Shown here in pieces: positions 16,215 through 32,129 of a stretch of 64,000 nt of DNA. Source of the DNA: Streptomyces sp. 71268 (GTDB lineage: Bacteria; Actinomycetota; Actinomycetes; Streptomycetales; Streptomycetaceae); the NCBI RefSeq assembly GCF_029392895.1, contig NZ_CP114200.1, positions 1,083,501 through 1,147,500 on the forward strand, given 5' to 3'. The position numbers were made by a program, and so were the translations under genes. Below the pieces are notes generated by a model, which had not been told where the DNA came from, ran no database searches, and saw only the letters and a list, made by a program, of their open reading frames with translations. The stretch's first letter is position 1, and every line of letters begins with the position of its first letter.

Positions 16215-16973
16215 CGTCCCCTCCTCTTGTCTGCTTGGGGCGGCGAGCGTCTGACCTCGGGGGACGAGTGCTGCGCCCGCCGCTTGAGCTCAACATTAGG
16301 TCCGCGGCCCGGGGCTGGGCGTCATGCCCTCGTACCGATTAGCGGGCCTCCCGGAGGATGACCCGGGGGTGTAGGCGGTACTCCCCTGGTTGGAGACCTG
16401 GGCCTGGGCCCCCGGGTCTTCCCTGAGAGGGACCCTCATCTCGCAGGACGAGAGTCCCGGTGGCGCACGGGCCCGGAGCCGAGCGCGCCGGCTCACGCAC
16501 GGGGCGGCGGACCAGATCCCGTGGGCCGGGGCACCGGCATGGCGCCATACGGAACCGCGACGTCCGCCCGGTTGGGCCAGGCCGCCCCGCGGCGTGCTGT
16601 GGCGTCGCGCCCCCGGGTGACATCCCTCACGTCGCGGGCCGACCCGGACGCCGCGCGGCCGCCCTCGGGGTGCCGACGACGGGCCGGCGCCGCGCTGTCG
16701 CGCGCGGCCTCCCCCGTACCGACCACGCTCCGTGCGCGGCCTCCGTTCGCGGGCCCAATCCCCGTTCGGCGGCGGCCCCTTGGGCGGGCGCCGGCGGCGG
16801 GGGCCCGGGTGCCGCGCGGCGTTGGCCCGGCGCGCCGGTGGAGTGACGCGCGCCGACAATCCGCCCCCCGACGCATGCGCGGCCTCTGCGCACACCGCCC
16901 CGTCAATCCGTAAGCTGTGGCTCGTCAGACGGGCAGCAGTGTGGGGCCTCCCCACCGGAGGTAGGGGACGGAC
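16215..16973. other. Long non-coding stretch upstream of the Ser/Thr kinase
   Basis: About 760 bases without a convincing gene. All frames are open only because of GC content. Bases 16360-16480 hold several short inverted repeats, such as AGACCTGGG with CCCGGGTCT around 16396-16421 and a CTCG/CGAG hairpin at about 16438-16454, so a structured leader or small RNA is possible. The kinase ribosome-binding site (GGAGG) lies at its right end. Confidence 0.5.
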
Positions 16974-18545
16974 ATGGCGATGATGCGGCTCCGGCGCGAG
17001 GACCCGCGTGTCGTCGGCTCGTTCCGGCTCCACCGGCGGCTCGGTGCGGGCGGGATGGGCGTGGTCTACCTGGGCTCCGACCGGCGCGGCCAGCGGGTCG
17101 CGCTGAAGGTGATCCGGCCGGACCTGGCCGAGGACCAGGAGTTCCGGTCGCGCTTCGCCCGGGAGGTCTCGGCCGCCCGGCGGATTCGGGGCGGCTGTAC
17201 GGCGCGGCTGGTGGCCGCTGACCTGGAGGCGGACCGCCCCTGGTTCGCGACCCAGTACGTGCCCGGGCCCTCACTGCACGACAAGGTGGGCGACGACGGG
17301 CCGTTGCCCGCCTCGCAGGTCGCCTCGATCGGGGCCGCGCTCGCCGAGGGGCTGCTCGCGGTGCACGACGCGGGCGTGGTGCACCGGGACCTGAAGCCGT
17401 CGAACATCCTGCTCTCGCCCAAGGGCCCGCGCATCATCGACTTCGGCATCGCCTGGGCCACCGGGGCCAGCACGCTCACGCACGTGGGCACGGCCGTCGG
17501 CTCGCCCGGCTTCCTCGCCCCGGAGCAGGTGCGGGGCGCGGCCGTGACGCCGGCGACGGACGTGTTCGCCCTCGGCGCCACCCTGGCCTACTCATCGACC
17601 GCCGACTCCCCCTTCGGGCAAGGGAGTTCGGAGGTCATGCTCTACCGCGTCGTCCACGAGGAGCCGCAGCTCGCGGGCGTGCCCGACGCGCTCGCGCCGC
17701 TGCTGCACGCCTGCCTGGCGAAGGACCCCGAGGACCGGCCGAGCACGCTGCAACTGTCGCTGCGGCTCAAGGAGATCGCCGCCCGCGAGGCGCACGGCCT
17801 GCCGCCGGCGCGTCGCGTGGACCCGCAGGAGGCGGCGCGGCAGCGCGGCGAGCGGCCGAGCGGCCGGCTGGCCGAGGAGTACGCGCGGCAGCGCACGGAG
17901 CGGCGCACCGGCGGCTCTCCCCCGCCCCGTCGCGCCGCGACGCGCGGTGAGGCGCCGCGCGGGCCCGTCGCGCGCGGCCCCGGAGCCCGTACCGGCCCCG
18001 GGTCCGTGTCCGGCCGTACGGGCGGCGGAGCGCCGCGCTCCGGCGCGGCCGCGCGGCCGGGGGCGCGTACGGGTGGCGGCGGCGCGCCGCGCACCGGGGG
18101 CGGTTCGGTGCCCCGCCCGGCCGACGCGTCCCGACACCCGGCGGCGCGGCCCCAGAGCGGGGCAGGCGCGAGGACCGGGGGCGGCGGGCCGCGTTCGGGC
18201 AGCCGCACCACGGGGGCGCGGGGGCCCGGGCGCCGCGTGGACGGGCGGACGTCGGGGCGCGGTACGGCCACGGGGCGCCGGCCGGCACAGACCAGTCGTC
18301 GGCTGCTGCGGCAGCGACTTATCGTTTTTGTCGTCGTGACGCTGCTGGTGGCACTCGGCATCGCCGCGGCGCAGGGCTGTCAGGGCCCCACCCGTGGGCT
18401 GGGCCCCAGCGGCCCGGCGCCGACCGCCACGACCGGCCACGCCATGGGGCAGAACGCTGCGGACCACCGGCCGTACGACGCCGGCCAGGCCGACGGGGCG
18501 CGGGGTTCCGCCGAAGCGCCGCACGCGCCGTCCGGGCGCGGCTAG
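16974..18545 (+). CDS. Membrane-anchored Ser/Thr protein kinase (Hanks type)
   Basis: A 523-residue kinase. The domain occupies about residues 14-270: Gly-rich loop GAGGMGVVYLG, catalytic Lys in ALKVI (K45), HRDLKPSN catalytic loop at 137-144, DFGIA metal loop at 156, and an APEQV-type activation segment end (FLAPEQVRG). Residues 270-440 are a very basic Arg/Gly/Pro/Ala-rich disordered linker. A single helix, LIVFVVVTLLVALGIAAA, at about 449-467 anchors it, leaving only about 55 residues outside. No PASTA domains are present. The linker probably binds nucleic acid or acidic partners, which is inference. ATG 16974 has GGAGG upstream; Met3 and Met4 are alternatives. Confidence 0.92.
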   Translation: MAMMRLRREDPRVVGSFRLHRRLGAGGMGVVYLGSDRRGQRVALKVIRPDLAEDQEFRSRFAREVSAARRIRGGCTARLVAADLEADRPWFATQYVPGPSLHDKVGDDGPLPASQVASIGAALAEGLLAVHDAGVVHRDLKPSNILLSPKGPRIIDFGIAWATGASTLTHVGTAVGSPGFLAPEQVRGAAVTPATDVFALGATLAYSSTADSPFGQGSSEVMLYRVVHEEPQLAGVPDALAPLLHACLAKDPEDRPSTLQLSLRLKEIAAREAHGLPPARRVDPQEAARQRGERPSGRLAEEYARQRTERRTGGSPPPRRAATRGEAPRGPVARGPGARTGPGSVSGRTGGGAPRSGAAARPGARTGGGGAPRTGGGSVPRPADASRHPAARPQSGAGARTGGGGPRSGSRTTGARGPGRRVDGRTSGRGTATGRRPAQTSRRLLRQRLIVFVVVTLLVALGIAAAQGCQGPTRGLGPSGPAPTATTGHAMGQNAADHRPYDAGQADGARGSAEAPHAPSGRG

Positions 18546-18689
18546 CGGCGGCTGCCCCTCCCCCGCCCCGCGGGCGCGTCGCCGTGCTCTTCGGGCGCGG
18601 CCGGCCGCCGATCCACGTTTTCCGGCCGGCCCGCCCGACCCTGCCCGGGTCGCGGGCCACTGACGCCGGGTCGGTCGCTGGGCGGGCAC

Positions 18690-19508
18690 CTAGGGGGTGG
18701 GGCGGCCCGTGGTGACGGCGTAGAACGCGACGGCCGCGGCCGCCGCGACGTTCAGGGAGTCCACGCCGTGCGCCATCGGGATGCGCACCCAGGCGTCGGC
18801 GGCGGCCAGGGCGTGTCGGGACAGGCCGTTGCCCTCGGCGCCGAGCAGCAGCGCCGCGCGCTCCAGGCGGTGCGGGGCGGCCTCGTCGATCGAGGTGGCC
18901 TTCGCGTCCGGGGTCAGCGCGAGCAGGGTGAAGCCCGCCTCGCGTACCTGGGTCAGGTCGCGCGGCCAGGTCGTCAGTCGGGCGTACGGCACGGAGAAGA
19001 CGGCGCCCATGGACACCTTGACGGAGCGCCGGTACAGCGGGTCGGCGCAGTCCGGGGACAGCAGCACCGCGTCCATGCCGAGCGCGGCGGCGCTGCGGAA
19101 CGCCGCCCCGATGTTGGTGTGGTCGTTCACGGCTTCGAGGATGGCCACCCGGCGCGCGGCGGCCAGCACCTCGGTGGCCTCGGGCAGCGGCTTGCGGGCC
19201 ATCGAGGCGAGGGCGCCACGGTGCACGTGGTAGCCCGTCACGCGCTCGGCCAGGGCGGGTTCGATGGCGTACACCGGGGCCGGGGCCTCGTCGATGACGT
19301 CGCGCATGGCGTCGATCCACTTGGCCGAGAGCAGCATCGAGCGCATGGCGTACCCCGCCCCCAGGGCCCGCCTGATCACCTTCTCGCCCTCGGCGATGAA
19401 CAGCCCTTCGGCGGGCTCGCGCCTGCGGCGCAGTTCGACGTCGGTCAGGTCGGTGTAGTCGGCGAGGCGCGGGTCGGCGGGGTCGTCGATGGTGATGAGT
19501 TCGGCCAC
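18690..19508 (-). CDS. SpoU/TrmH-family RNA 2'-O-methyltransferase
   Basis: A 272-residue SPOUT enzyme that transfers a methyl group from SAM to a ribose 2'-OH in rRNA or tRNA. The N-terminal L30e-like substrate domain contains PAEGLFIAEGEKVIRRAL. The three SPOUT motifs are present: NDHTNIGAAFRSAAALG (motif 1), ALLLGAEGNGLS (motif 2) and IPMAHGVDSLNVAAAAAV (motif 3), which form the trefoil knot. The start is GTG at 19508 with no closer alternative. The RNA target cannot be assigned. The next gene upstream on the same strand is the uroporphyrinogen methyltransferase, 94 bases away. Confidence 0.92.
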   Translation of the reverse strand: MAELITIDDPADPRLADYTDLTDVELRRRREPAEGLFIAEGEKVIRRALGAGYAMRSMLLSAKWIDAMRDVIDEAPAPVYAIEPALAERVTGYHVHRGALASMARKPLPEATEVLAAARRVAILEAVNDHTNIGAAFRSAAALGMDAVLLSPDCADPLYRRSVKVSMGAVFSVPYARLTTWPRDLTQVREAGFTLLALTPDAKATSIDEAAPHRLERAALLLGAEGNGLSRHALAAADAWVRIPMAHGVDSLNVAAAAAVAFYAVTTGRPTP

Positions 19509-19602
19509 GTGCTGATACTGCCTTGTCTGGTCCTGGGCGTGGGCCCGCGGGGCGGGCGGCGGAGCGGGGGCGGGCGGCGCGGCGGTGGGCGCGCCGCGCC
19601 GG

Positions 19603-20880
19603 CTATGCCGGCCGCTTGGGCCCGACGGTCACCACGTCGCCGACGACGATGACGGCGGGCGGGCGCACGCCCTCGGCCTTCGCCCGTTCGCCGACGGTCG
19701 CCAGCGTGGCGTCCACGCGGCGCTGGGCGGCCGTGGTGCCCTCCTGGACGATGGCGACCGGGGTGTCGGCGGGGCGGCCGTGGCTGACCAGCGCGGCGGC
19801 GATGGCGCCGATCTTCTCGACGGCCATCAGCAGTACGAGGGTGCCGCGCAGTTTCGCGAGCGCCGCCCAGTCCACGAGCGAGCGCGGGTCATCGGGGGCG
19901 ACATGGCCGCTGACGACGGTGAACTCGTGGGCCACGCCACGGTGCGTGACCGGTATGCCGGCGGCGCCGGGAACGCTGATGGAGCTGGAGATGCCGGGCA
20001 CCACCGTGCACGGGATCCCGGCCTCGGCGAGCGCCTCGGCCTCCTCCATGCCACGGCCGAACACGAACGGGTCACCGCCCTTGAGGCGTACCACCGCCTT
20101 GCCCGCCCTGGCGTGCTCGATGAGCGCCGCGTTGATGGCCTCCTGGGCCATGAACCTGCCGTACGGGATCTTCGCCGCGTCGATCACCTCGACGTGCGGA
20201 GGCAGCTCGTCCAGCAGGTCGCGCGGGCCGAGCCGGTCGGCGATGACGACGTCCGCGGCGGCCAGCAGGCGCCGGCCGCGCACGGTGATCAGGTCGGGGT
20301 CGCCGGGACCGCCGCCCACCAGCGCAACCCCGGGCAGCGGCGCCCCACCCGCCCCGGTCTCCGTCGCGTCCGCCGCACCCGCCTGGCCGTCGGCCGCGAG
20401 GCGGTGGTGCGGGGCGGCCAGGGTGCCGTCGCGCAGGCCCTCGACGATCGCGTCCCGCAGGGCGGCGGAGCGGCGCGGGTCGCGGCCGGTGAGGACGGCC
20501 ACGGTGACGCCGTCGCTGCGCCCGGTGGCCGGGGTCCAGGCCGTGGCCGCCTCGGCGTCGTCGCTGCGTACGCACCACACCCGGCGCGCCTCCGCCTCGG
20601 CGGAGGCGGCGGCGTTGGCCTTGGGGTCGTTGGTGGCGACCAGCACGTACCAGGCGTCGGCGAGGTCGCCGTCCCGGTAGCGGCGGCGCTCCCAGCGGAT
20701 CTCGCCGCCGTCGGCCATGGCCTCGACGGACGGGGTGGCCGACGACGAGATGAGCACGACGTCCGCGCCCGCCGCGATGAGCGCCGGCAGCCGGCGCTGT
20801 GCCACCTGGCCGCCGCCGATGACGACGACGCGCCGTCCGCTCAGGCGCAGCCCTACGGGGTAGGCGGGATTCTCGGACAT
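19603..20880 (-). CDS. cobA: Uroporphyrinogen-III C-methyltransferase fused to precorrin-2 dehydrogenase-like domain
   Basis: A 425-residue CysG-like fusion. The N-terminal NAD-binding domain has RRVVVIGGGQVAQRRL and covers about residues 1-190 (precorrin-2 oxidase/ferrochelatase type). The C-terminal SAM-dependent methylase has VALVGGGPGDPDLITVRGRRLL, VVRLKGGDPFVFGRG, VPGISSSISVPG and GIPVTHRG, the SUMT signatures. It converts uroporphyrinogen III to precorrin-2 and possibly on to sirohydrochlorin, feeding siroheme and cobalamin. The start ATG at 20880 (MSENPAYPVGL) fits the family; the frame upstream is Arg-rich noise. It sits beside the bluB-cobT and cobL genes on the same strand, consistent with B12 synthesis. 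Confidence 0.93.
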   Translation of the reverse strand: MSENPAYPVGLRLSGRRVVVIGGGQVAQRRLPALIAAGADVVLISSSATPSVEAMADGGEIRWERRRYRDGDLADAWYVLVATNDPKANAAASAEAEARRVWCVRSDDAEAATAWTPATGRSDGVTVAVLTGRDPRRSAALRDAIVEGLRDGTLAAPHHRLAADGQAGAADATETGAGGAPLPGVALVGGGPGDPDLITVRGRRLLAAADVVIADRLGPRDLLDELPPHVEVIDAAKIPYGRFMAQEAINAALIEHARAGKAVVRLKGGDPFVFGRGMEEAEALAEAGIPCTVVPGISSSISVPGAAGIPVTHRGVAHEFTVVSGHVAPDDPRSLVDWAALAKLRGTLVLLMAVEKIGAIAAALVSHGRPADTPVAIVQEGTTAAQRRVDATLATVGERAKAEGVRPPAVIVVGDVVTVGPKRPA

Positions 20881-21158
20881 GACGGTACGGCTCCTCGTAC
20901 GGCGTAAGGCGCCGCTACTGCACCGGAGCGGCTGGTCAGGATGGGCGCGGGCCCTGCGCACACCTTACGGGGGCGGGCAGGGGGCCGCGTGGGCGGAGGC
21001 GGTGGTGCGGGGCCCGGCGGGTTGGCCGGCGCCGGGCCCGGCGAGCGGGTCGCGGGCCCGTGGGCGGGCGGTCCGGGCACCGGCGGCACTCGGCTACCGG
21101 GCGGCGGGGGCCGGGCCGGTGCGGGGGCGCCCGCCCTCACACCGGCCCGGCCAGGCGG

Positions 21159-27773
<6,615 letters not shown>

Positions 27774-27983
27774 GCGTACCCCTCGCCCATCGCTCAGTGC
27801 TCCTTCCAACTGCTTTCAAGCAAGAACGAGCGTCCGCGCTGCGCGGCACGTGGCGCGTCCCCCCGCCCGTCGTACCGCGAGCCCCACCGGATGCGGTGCG
27901 CCCAGGTCACGGGCGCGAACACGGCCCGAGCCGAACGGCAGTACAACGGTCCGCCAGCCTACCCCGGGCCCACCGGGCGGGGG
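27774..27983. other. Intergenic region between cobL and bluB-cobT
   Basis: About 210 bases with no gene. I looked for a cobalamin riboswitch on the minus strand and did not recognise its conserved elements. It includes the cobT ribosome-binding site. Confidence 0.5.
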
Positions 27984-29216
27984 TCACGGGTGGGGCCGGT
28001 GCCCGCAGATCAGGAAGGCGACCGCGCGGTCGCGCTCCGACCAGGCCCGCGCGTCCATCTCCATCGACTGGACCATGACGCACTCGACGCCGTAACCGCC
28101 GTCCGAGAGCGCCACGCTGATGGCTTCTGCCTGGTCACGGGTGGCGGCGTGGGTGACGATGCGTTCGGGGCGGCGGGCGGCGCACGCGGCGGCGACGGCC
28201 GCGCCCCCGCCGCCGATGCGGACCACGTCCGGCTCCGGCAGGTCTTCGAGCACCTGCGGCGCCGTGCCGTGCACCACGTGGAGTTGCACCTGAAAACGCC
28301 GACCGACCGCCGCGATCCGGCCACAGGTGTCCGCATCCTGGTCGACGGCGATGACCGCCGCGCCGAACCGGGCCGCCTCGACCGCGGCGGCTCCGCTGCC
28401 GGCGCCGATGTCCCAGACCAGGTCGCCCACGCGCGGACCGAGGCGGGCGAGTTGGCCGGCGCGCAGCCAGCGGGACTCGCCCTCGCCCCGGTCGGCGGCG
28501 GCGCCGTAGGCGGAGCTGGGCAGCGCCCAGCCACGGATGGCCGGCGGGTAGCCGGGGTCGCGGCCGGCGATCCAACTGCCGCCCTGTGGGCTGCTCGGGG
28601 CGGTGGTCTGGCCCGCGCCGCCGATGACGATGACGACGTTCGGATCGCGCCACGTGTGGTCGGCGACCTTGTCCGAGGTGAGCACGGTCATCCGCTCGTG
28701 TTCGGTGCCCAGCGCCTCGCAGATGACGAACGTACGGTGCACGGGGCCGAGCAGCAGGGCCAGTTCGGCCGGGCCCGCGCCGGGCGAGGTGAGGACGGCG
28801 ACCTTGGGGTGGGCCCGGCAGACGTTGACCGCCCGGCGCAGGTCGCGGCTGTGGGCGCTGACGACCTGGGCGTCGTCCCAGGGCATGCCGGCGCGAGCGA
28901 AGGCCGCGGCGACGGCGGAGACGGCCGGGACCACCTCGACCTCAAGGCCGTGCTCGGGGGCGCGCAGCGCCCGTACGACGCCGAAGAAGCCGGGGTCACC
29001 GTCGGCGAGGACCACGGCCGAGCCCCGGTGTCCGGCGATGCGGCGGGCGGCCAGGTCGACGCTGCCGAGCCGGATGCGTTCGGCGCCGGGCGGGACCTCG
29101 GGCAGGGCCAGGTGGTGGGCCGCGCCCGCGACCAGCGTGGCGGCGCCGACGGCGGAGCGGGCCGCGTCTGTCAGGGGGGAGCCGTCCCATCCGATCACCG
29201 TGACGCGGTCGGCCAT
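27984..29216 (-). CDS. cobL: Precorrin-6Y C5,15-methyltransferase (CbiE-CbiT fusion)
   Basis: A 410-residue fusion. The CbiE half (about residues 1-200) has VTVIGWDGSPL, VVLADGDPGFFGVVRAL and VPAVSAVAAAFARAGMPWDDAQVVSAH, typical of cobalt-precorrin methylases. The CbiT half (about 240-410) has DLVWDIGAGSGAAAVEAARFGA, a class I SAM-binding loop, and VRIGGGGAAV. Together they methylate C5 and C15 and decarboxylate the acetate at C12 of precorrin-6Y. Both halves look complete. It lies upstream of bluB-cobT on the same strand. The start ATG is at 29216. Confidence 0.93.
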   Translation of the reverse strand: MADRVTVIGWDGSPLTDAARSAVGAATLVAGAAHHLALPEVPPGAERIRLGSVDLAARRIAGHRGSAVVLADGDPGFFGVVRALRAPEHGLEVEVVPAVSAVAAAFARAGMPWDDAQVVSAHSRDLRRAVNVCRAHPKVAVLTSPGAGPAELALLLGPVHRTFVICEALGTEHERMTVLTSDKVADHTWRDPNVVIVIGGAGQTTAPSSPQGGSWIAGRDPGYPPAIRGWALPSSAYGAAADRGEGESRWLRAGQLARLGPRVGDLVWDIGAGSGAAAVEAARFGAAVIAVDQDADTCGRIAAVGRRFQVQLHVVHGTAPQVLEDLPEPDVVRIGGGGAAVAAACAARRPERIVTHAATRDQAEAISVALSDGGYGVECVMVQSMEMDARAWSERDRAVAFLICGHRPHP

Positions 29217-29415
29217 CTGTGTCAGTCTCCTGGGCTGTGATCGCGGACCCCGCGGGGACCTGGGAGAGCGGTCGCGCGGGGAGGGCGGGAACTGGGGTCG
29301 TGCGGGCCGGGCGGCGGAGCGCGTACGGGCCGGCGCTACCGAGCCGTGGGCGGCGTGGCAGGCGGGGTCACGGTGAGCGTACCCCCGACTGGTCCAGACC
29401 GGTGCCGCGGGCCGC

Positions 29416-30054
29416 TCAGCGCCAACTGGGCAGCGTGGCGTAGCCGGAGTCGTCGACGTGTTGTCCGGGGCCGCCGTCGAGGTCCTCGGGGAGCAGGCTC
29501 CAGACGATCAGGTCGGTGCGGATGTCCGCCCATCCGCCGTCCTCGGTGCGCGAGCGGGCTATCCACGCGTTGCGCAGCACGCCCTCGCTGATGCAGCCGA
29601 TCTTCTGGGCGACCTGCTGGGCGGCGGTGTTGTCGGCGGCGGTGCGCATCTCCAGGCGTTCGAAGCGTTGGGAGCGGAAGAGCCAGTCGGCGACGGCGAG
29701 GACGGACTCGCTGGCGTATCCCTCGCCCCTGGCCCAGGGGGCGGTGATGTAGGCGATCTCGGTGGAGAGGGTGCGCCAGTCGGTGTGGAAGAGGGTGACG
29801 ACGCCCACCAGGCGCTGGGTGAGGAACTCGGAGACGGCGAAGACGATGCCGCGCCCCTGCGTGCGCTCGATCGGGGCGCGCCGGGTGATCCAGTCGCGGG
29901 CCCGGTCAGCGGTGTAGGGGTGGGAGACCGAGGTCCAGGCCACGATCTGCTCGTCGTTCATCATCTCGGTCAACGGGAGGACGTCGGCCAGCTCCAAGGG
30001 GCGCAGCTCCAGCCGGTCCGTACTGATGGATACGTCCGGAAAGGTGCGTGTCAT
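29416..30054 (-). CDS. RimJ/RimL-type GNAT acetyltransferase
   Basis: A 212-residue single-domain GNAT. STDRLELRPLELADVLPLTEMM is the standard start of the RimJ/RimL group. ITAPWARGEGYASESVLAV contains the acetyl-CoA loop (ARGEGYA), and RTAADNTAAQQVAQKIGCISEGVLRNAW is the C-terminal signature. Such proteins acetylate protein N-termini or small amines; the substrate is unknown. The ATG at 30054 fits the family start; the ATG at 30111 would add 19 residues through non-conserved sequence. It lies downstream of the metNIQ operon on the same strand, beyond a strong hairpin. Confidence 0.87.
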   Translation of the reverse strand: MTRTFPDVSISTDRLELRPLELADVLPLTEMMNDEQIVAWTSVSHPYTADRARDWITRRAPIERTQGRGIVFAVSEFLTQRLVGVVTLFHTDWRTLSTEIAYITAPWARGEGYASESVLAVADWLFRSQRFERLEMRTAADNTAAQQVAQKIGCISEGVLRNAWIARSRTEDGGWADIRTDLIVWSLLPEDLDGGPGQHVDDSGYATLPSWR

Positions 30055-30142
30055 GCGCTGCTCCAACGCGGAGAGATGTATGTGCCCGGGGCCGTCTGAG
30101 TGCACCAGCATGCAGCATGCGGCCGCTCATGTGCCAAGCGCG

Positions 30143-30178
30143 ACGGCCCCGCGCACTCCCGAGGGGTGCGCGGGGCCG
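30143..30178 (-). terminator. Terminator of metNIQ
   Basis: ACGGCCCCGCGCAC pairs with GTGCGCGGGGCCGT plus weaker inner pairs. It lies just after the metQ stop at 30198 on the minus strand. Confidence 0.8.
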
Positions 30179-30197
30179 TGGTCGTCGAGGGGGTGGA

Positions 30198-31043
30198 TCA
30201 GCCCTTCGGGGCGCCGAACGCCGGGATGACGGCGCCCTCGTACTTGTCCTCGATGAACTTCTTGACCTCGGGCGAGTTCAGGAGCTTGGCCAGCTTCTTG
30301 ACCCGCGGGTCGTCCTCCTTGCCCTTCTTGACGGCGAGGAAGTTGGCGTACGGGTTGTTCTCGGCCTTCTCCAGGGCGAGCGCGTCCGTGGCCGGCTTGA
30401 GCTTGGCGCCGATGGCGAAGTTGCCGTTGATGATGGCGGCGTCCACGTCGCCGAGGCGGGCCGGGATCTGCGGGGCCTCGAGCTCGGTGAGCTTCAGGCC
30501 CTTCTTGTCCTTGATGTCCTTCAGGGTGGCGCCGCTTCCGACGCCCGGCTTCAGCTCGATCAGCCCGTTGTCGGCGAGCAGCTTGAGCGCGCGGCCCTCG
30601 TTGCTGACGTCGTTGGGCAGCGCGATCGAGTCGCCCGAGCCCAGGTCGGAGAGCTTCTTGACCTTGTTGGAGTAGAGGCCGAGCGGCTCGATCTGGACGT
30701 TGACGATGGGCACGATGTGGGTGCCGTTCTTCTTGTTGAACTCGTCCAGGAAGGGCTGGTGCTGGAAGAAGTTGGCGCCGACCTCGCCGTTCTCGGTGGC
30801 GGTGTTCGGGAGGTTGTAGTCGTTGAACTCCTTCACCTCCAGCTTCAGGTCTTCCTTCTTCGCCAGGTTGTCCTTGACGAACTTCAGGATGTCGCCGTGC
30901 GGCGTGGGGCTCGCGGCGACGATGAGCGCCGAGTCCTCGTCGCCGCTGTCCTTGGAGTCGGAGGGCGCGCTGCACGCGCTGAGGGCGAGGGCGGCCGCGG
31001 CGGCTACCGCGGCGGCGGCGGAGAGCTTGATGGTGTTGCGCAC
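30198..31043 (-). CDS. metQ: Methionine ABC transporter substrate-binding lipoprotein
   Basis: A 281-residue NlpA/MetQ-type lipoprotein. The signal peptide VRNTIKLSAAAAVAAAAALA leads to the lipobox LSAC (Cys at about residue 24). The mature domain has SPTPHGDILKFVKDNL, NFFQHQPFLDEFNKKNG, SIALPNDVSNEGRALKLL and DVDAAIINGNFA, all family hallmarks for binding L- or D-methionine. The GTG at 31043 has AAAGAGG nine bases upstream. It is the last gene of metN-metI-metQ; 117 bases separate it from metI. The protein is Lys-rich compared with its neighbours, as is usual for secreted solute receptors. Confidence 0.94.
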   Translation of the reverse strand: MRNTIKLSAAAAVAAAAALALSACSAPSDSKDSGDEDSALIVAASPTPHGDILKFVKDNLAKKEDLKLEVKEFNDYNLPNTATENGEVGANFFQHQPFLDEFNKKNGTHIVPIVNVQIEPLGLYSNKVKKLSDLGSGDSIALPNDVSNEGRALKLLADNGLIELKPGVGSGATLKDIKDKKGLKLTELEAPQIPARLGDVDAAIINGNFAIGAKLKPATDALALEKAENNPYANFLAVKKGKEDDPRVKKLAKLLNSPEVKKFIEDKYEGAVIPAFGAPKG

Positions 31044-31160
31044 GAAGAGTGCCTCTTTCTGGACGGTTTCCAACCACTGGCTGTCGCGAGTGGTACGCCC
31101 GGCAAAGGGTCCGGGCTGGCGTGGGGACGGGGAGGGCGGGTGTGGTGCGGGGCCGGCGGG

Positions 31161-32129
31161 TCAGCCGGTCCGGGGCTGGGCGGATGCCGTGGGCTCGTCG
31201 TCGGGCCGGCCGGCGTCGGGCGCCGGCGCGGCCTCGGGCTCAGCATCGGTCTCGGCCTTGGTCAGGGTCGCCCGCTGGGCGGGCGGTTCATCGGCCGTGC
31301 TGACCGCGCTGGCCGAGGTGGTGGCCTCGGCCGCCGTCGCGGGGGCGGTGGTGGCGGTGGCGAGCGCGGCGCGGTCGGCGACGTCGGGCGTGGCGGCCTT
31401 CGGTGCCGTGGCGTCGGCGGCCTTGCGCGGCCGGGGCAGCCGCAGCCAGCTCGCGCCGGCGGGGATGGTGCCGGTGCGGCGGCCGATGACGCGGACCACC
31501 ACGTCGCCGATGAACTGCACGATGGTGACCACGACGACCAGCAGGATGACGGTGACCAGCATCAGCCGGTCGTCCGAGCGCTGGTAGCCGTTGACGATCG
31601 CCAGGTTGCCCAGGCCGCCGCCGCCCACCGCGCCGGCCATCGCCGAGTAGCTGATGAGCGTGATGACGGTGGTGGTCAGGCCCGCGATCAGGGACGGCAG
31701 CGCCTGGGGCAGCAGCACCTTGAAGACGATGGTCCAGGTGCCGCCGCCCATCGACTGCACGGCCTCCACGAGCCCGCCGTCCACCTCGCGGATCGCGGTC
31801 TCCACCAGCCTGGCGAAGAACGGGATGGCGCCGATGGCCAGCGCGACCACCGCGGCGGTGGGTCCGATGGAGGTGCCGACGACGAAGCGGCTGAAGGGGA
31901 TCAGCGCGACGATGAGGATGATGAACGGCAGCGAGCGGCCGACGTTCACGATGGCGCCGACGGTCTTGTTGACCACGACGTTCTGGAGTTGGCCGCCCCG
32001 GTCGGTGAGGACCAGGAGCACGCCGAGCGGCAGGCCGCCCAGGACGGCGTAGACGGTGGACCACCAGACCATGAACAGGGTGTCGAGGCTGGCGTCGTTC
32101 AGCGCGGGCCACATCTCGGACCAGGTCAC
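31161..32129 (-). CDS. metI: Methionine ABC transporter permease with long C-terminal tail
   Basis: A 322-residue permease. The membrane core (about residues 1-220) contains five helices and the coupling-helix EAA loop at ETAIREVDGGLVEAVQSMGG, followed by SYSAMAGAVGGGGLGNLAI, the MetI signature. Residues 225-322 form an Ala/Thr/Pro-rich cytoplasmic tail absent from typical MetI proteins of about 220 residues. The GTG start overlaps the metN stop by four bases (GTGA), so translation is coupled. It partners MetN and MetQ in methionine uptake. Confidence 0.94.
   Translation of the reverse strand: MTWSEMWPALNDASLDTLFMVWWSTVYAVLGGLPLGVLLVLTDRGGQLQNVVVNKTVGAIVNVGRSLPFIILIVALIPFSRFVVGTSIGPTAAVVALAIGAIPFFARLVETAIREVDGGLVEAVQSMGGGTWTIVFKVLLPQALPSLIAGLTTTVITLISYSAMAGAVGGGGLGNLAIVNGYQRSDDRLMLVTVILLVVVVTIVQFIGDVVVRVIGRRTGTIPAGASWLRLPRPRKAADATAPKAATPDVADRAALATATTAPATAAEATTSASAVSTADEPPAQRATLTKAETDAEPEAAPAPDAGRPDDEPTASAQPRTG

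Noticed and set aside
16339..16623. A minus-strand frame ending PGEYRLHPRVILREAR upstream of the kinase
   Set aside because: The composition is ordinary for GC-rich noise, there is no ribosome-binding site, and the upstream part is Arg/Pro-rich without domain features.
27774..28000. A cobalamin riboswitch before bluB-cobT
   Set aside because: No B12-box-like sequence or adjacent conserved stem was recognised.
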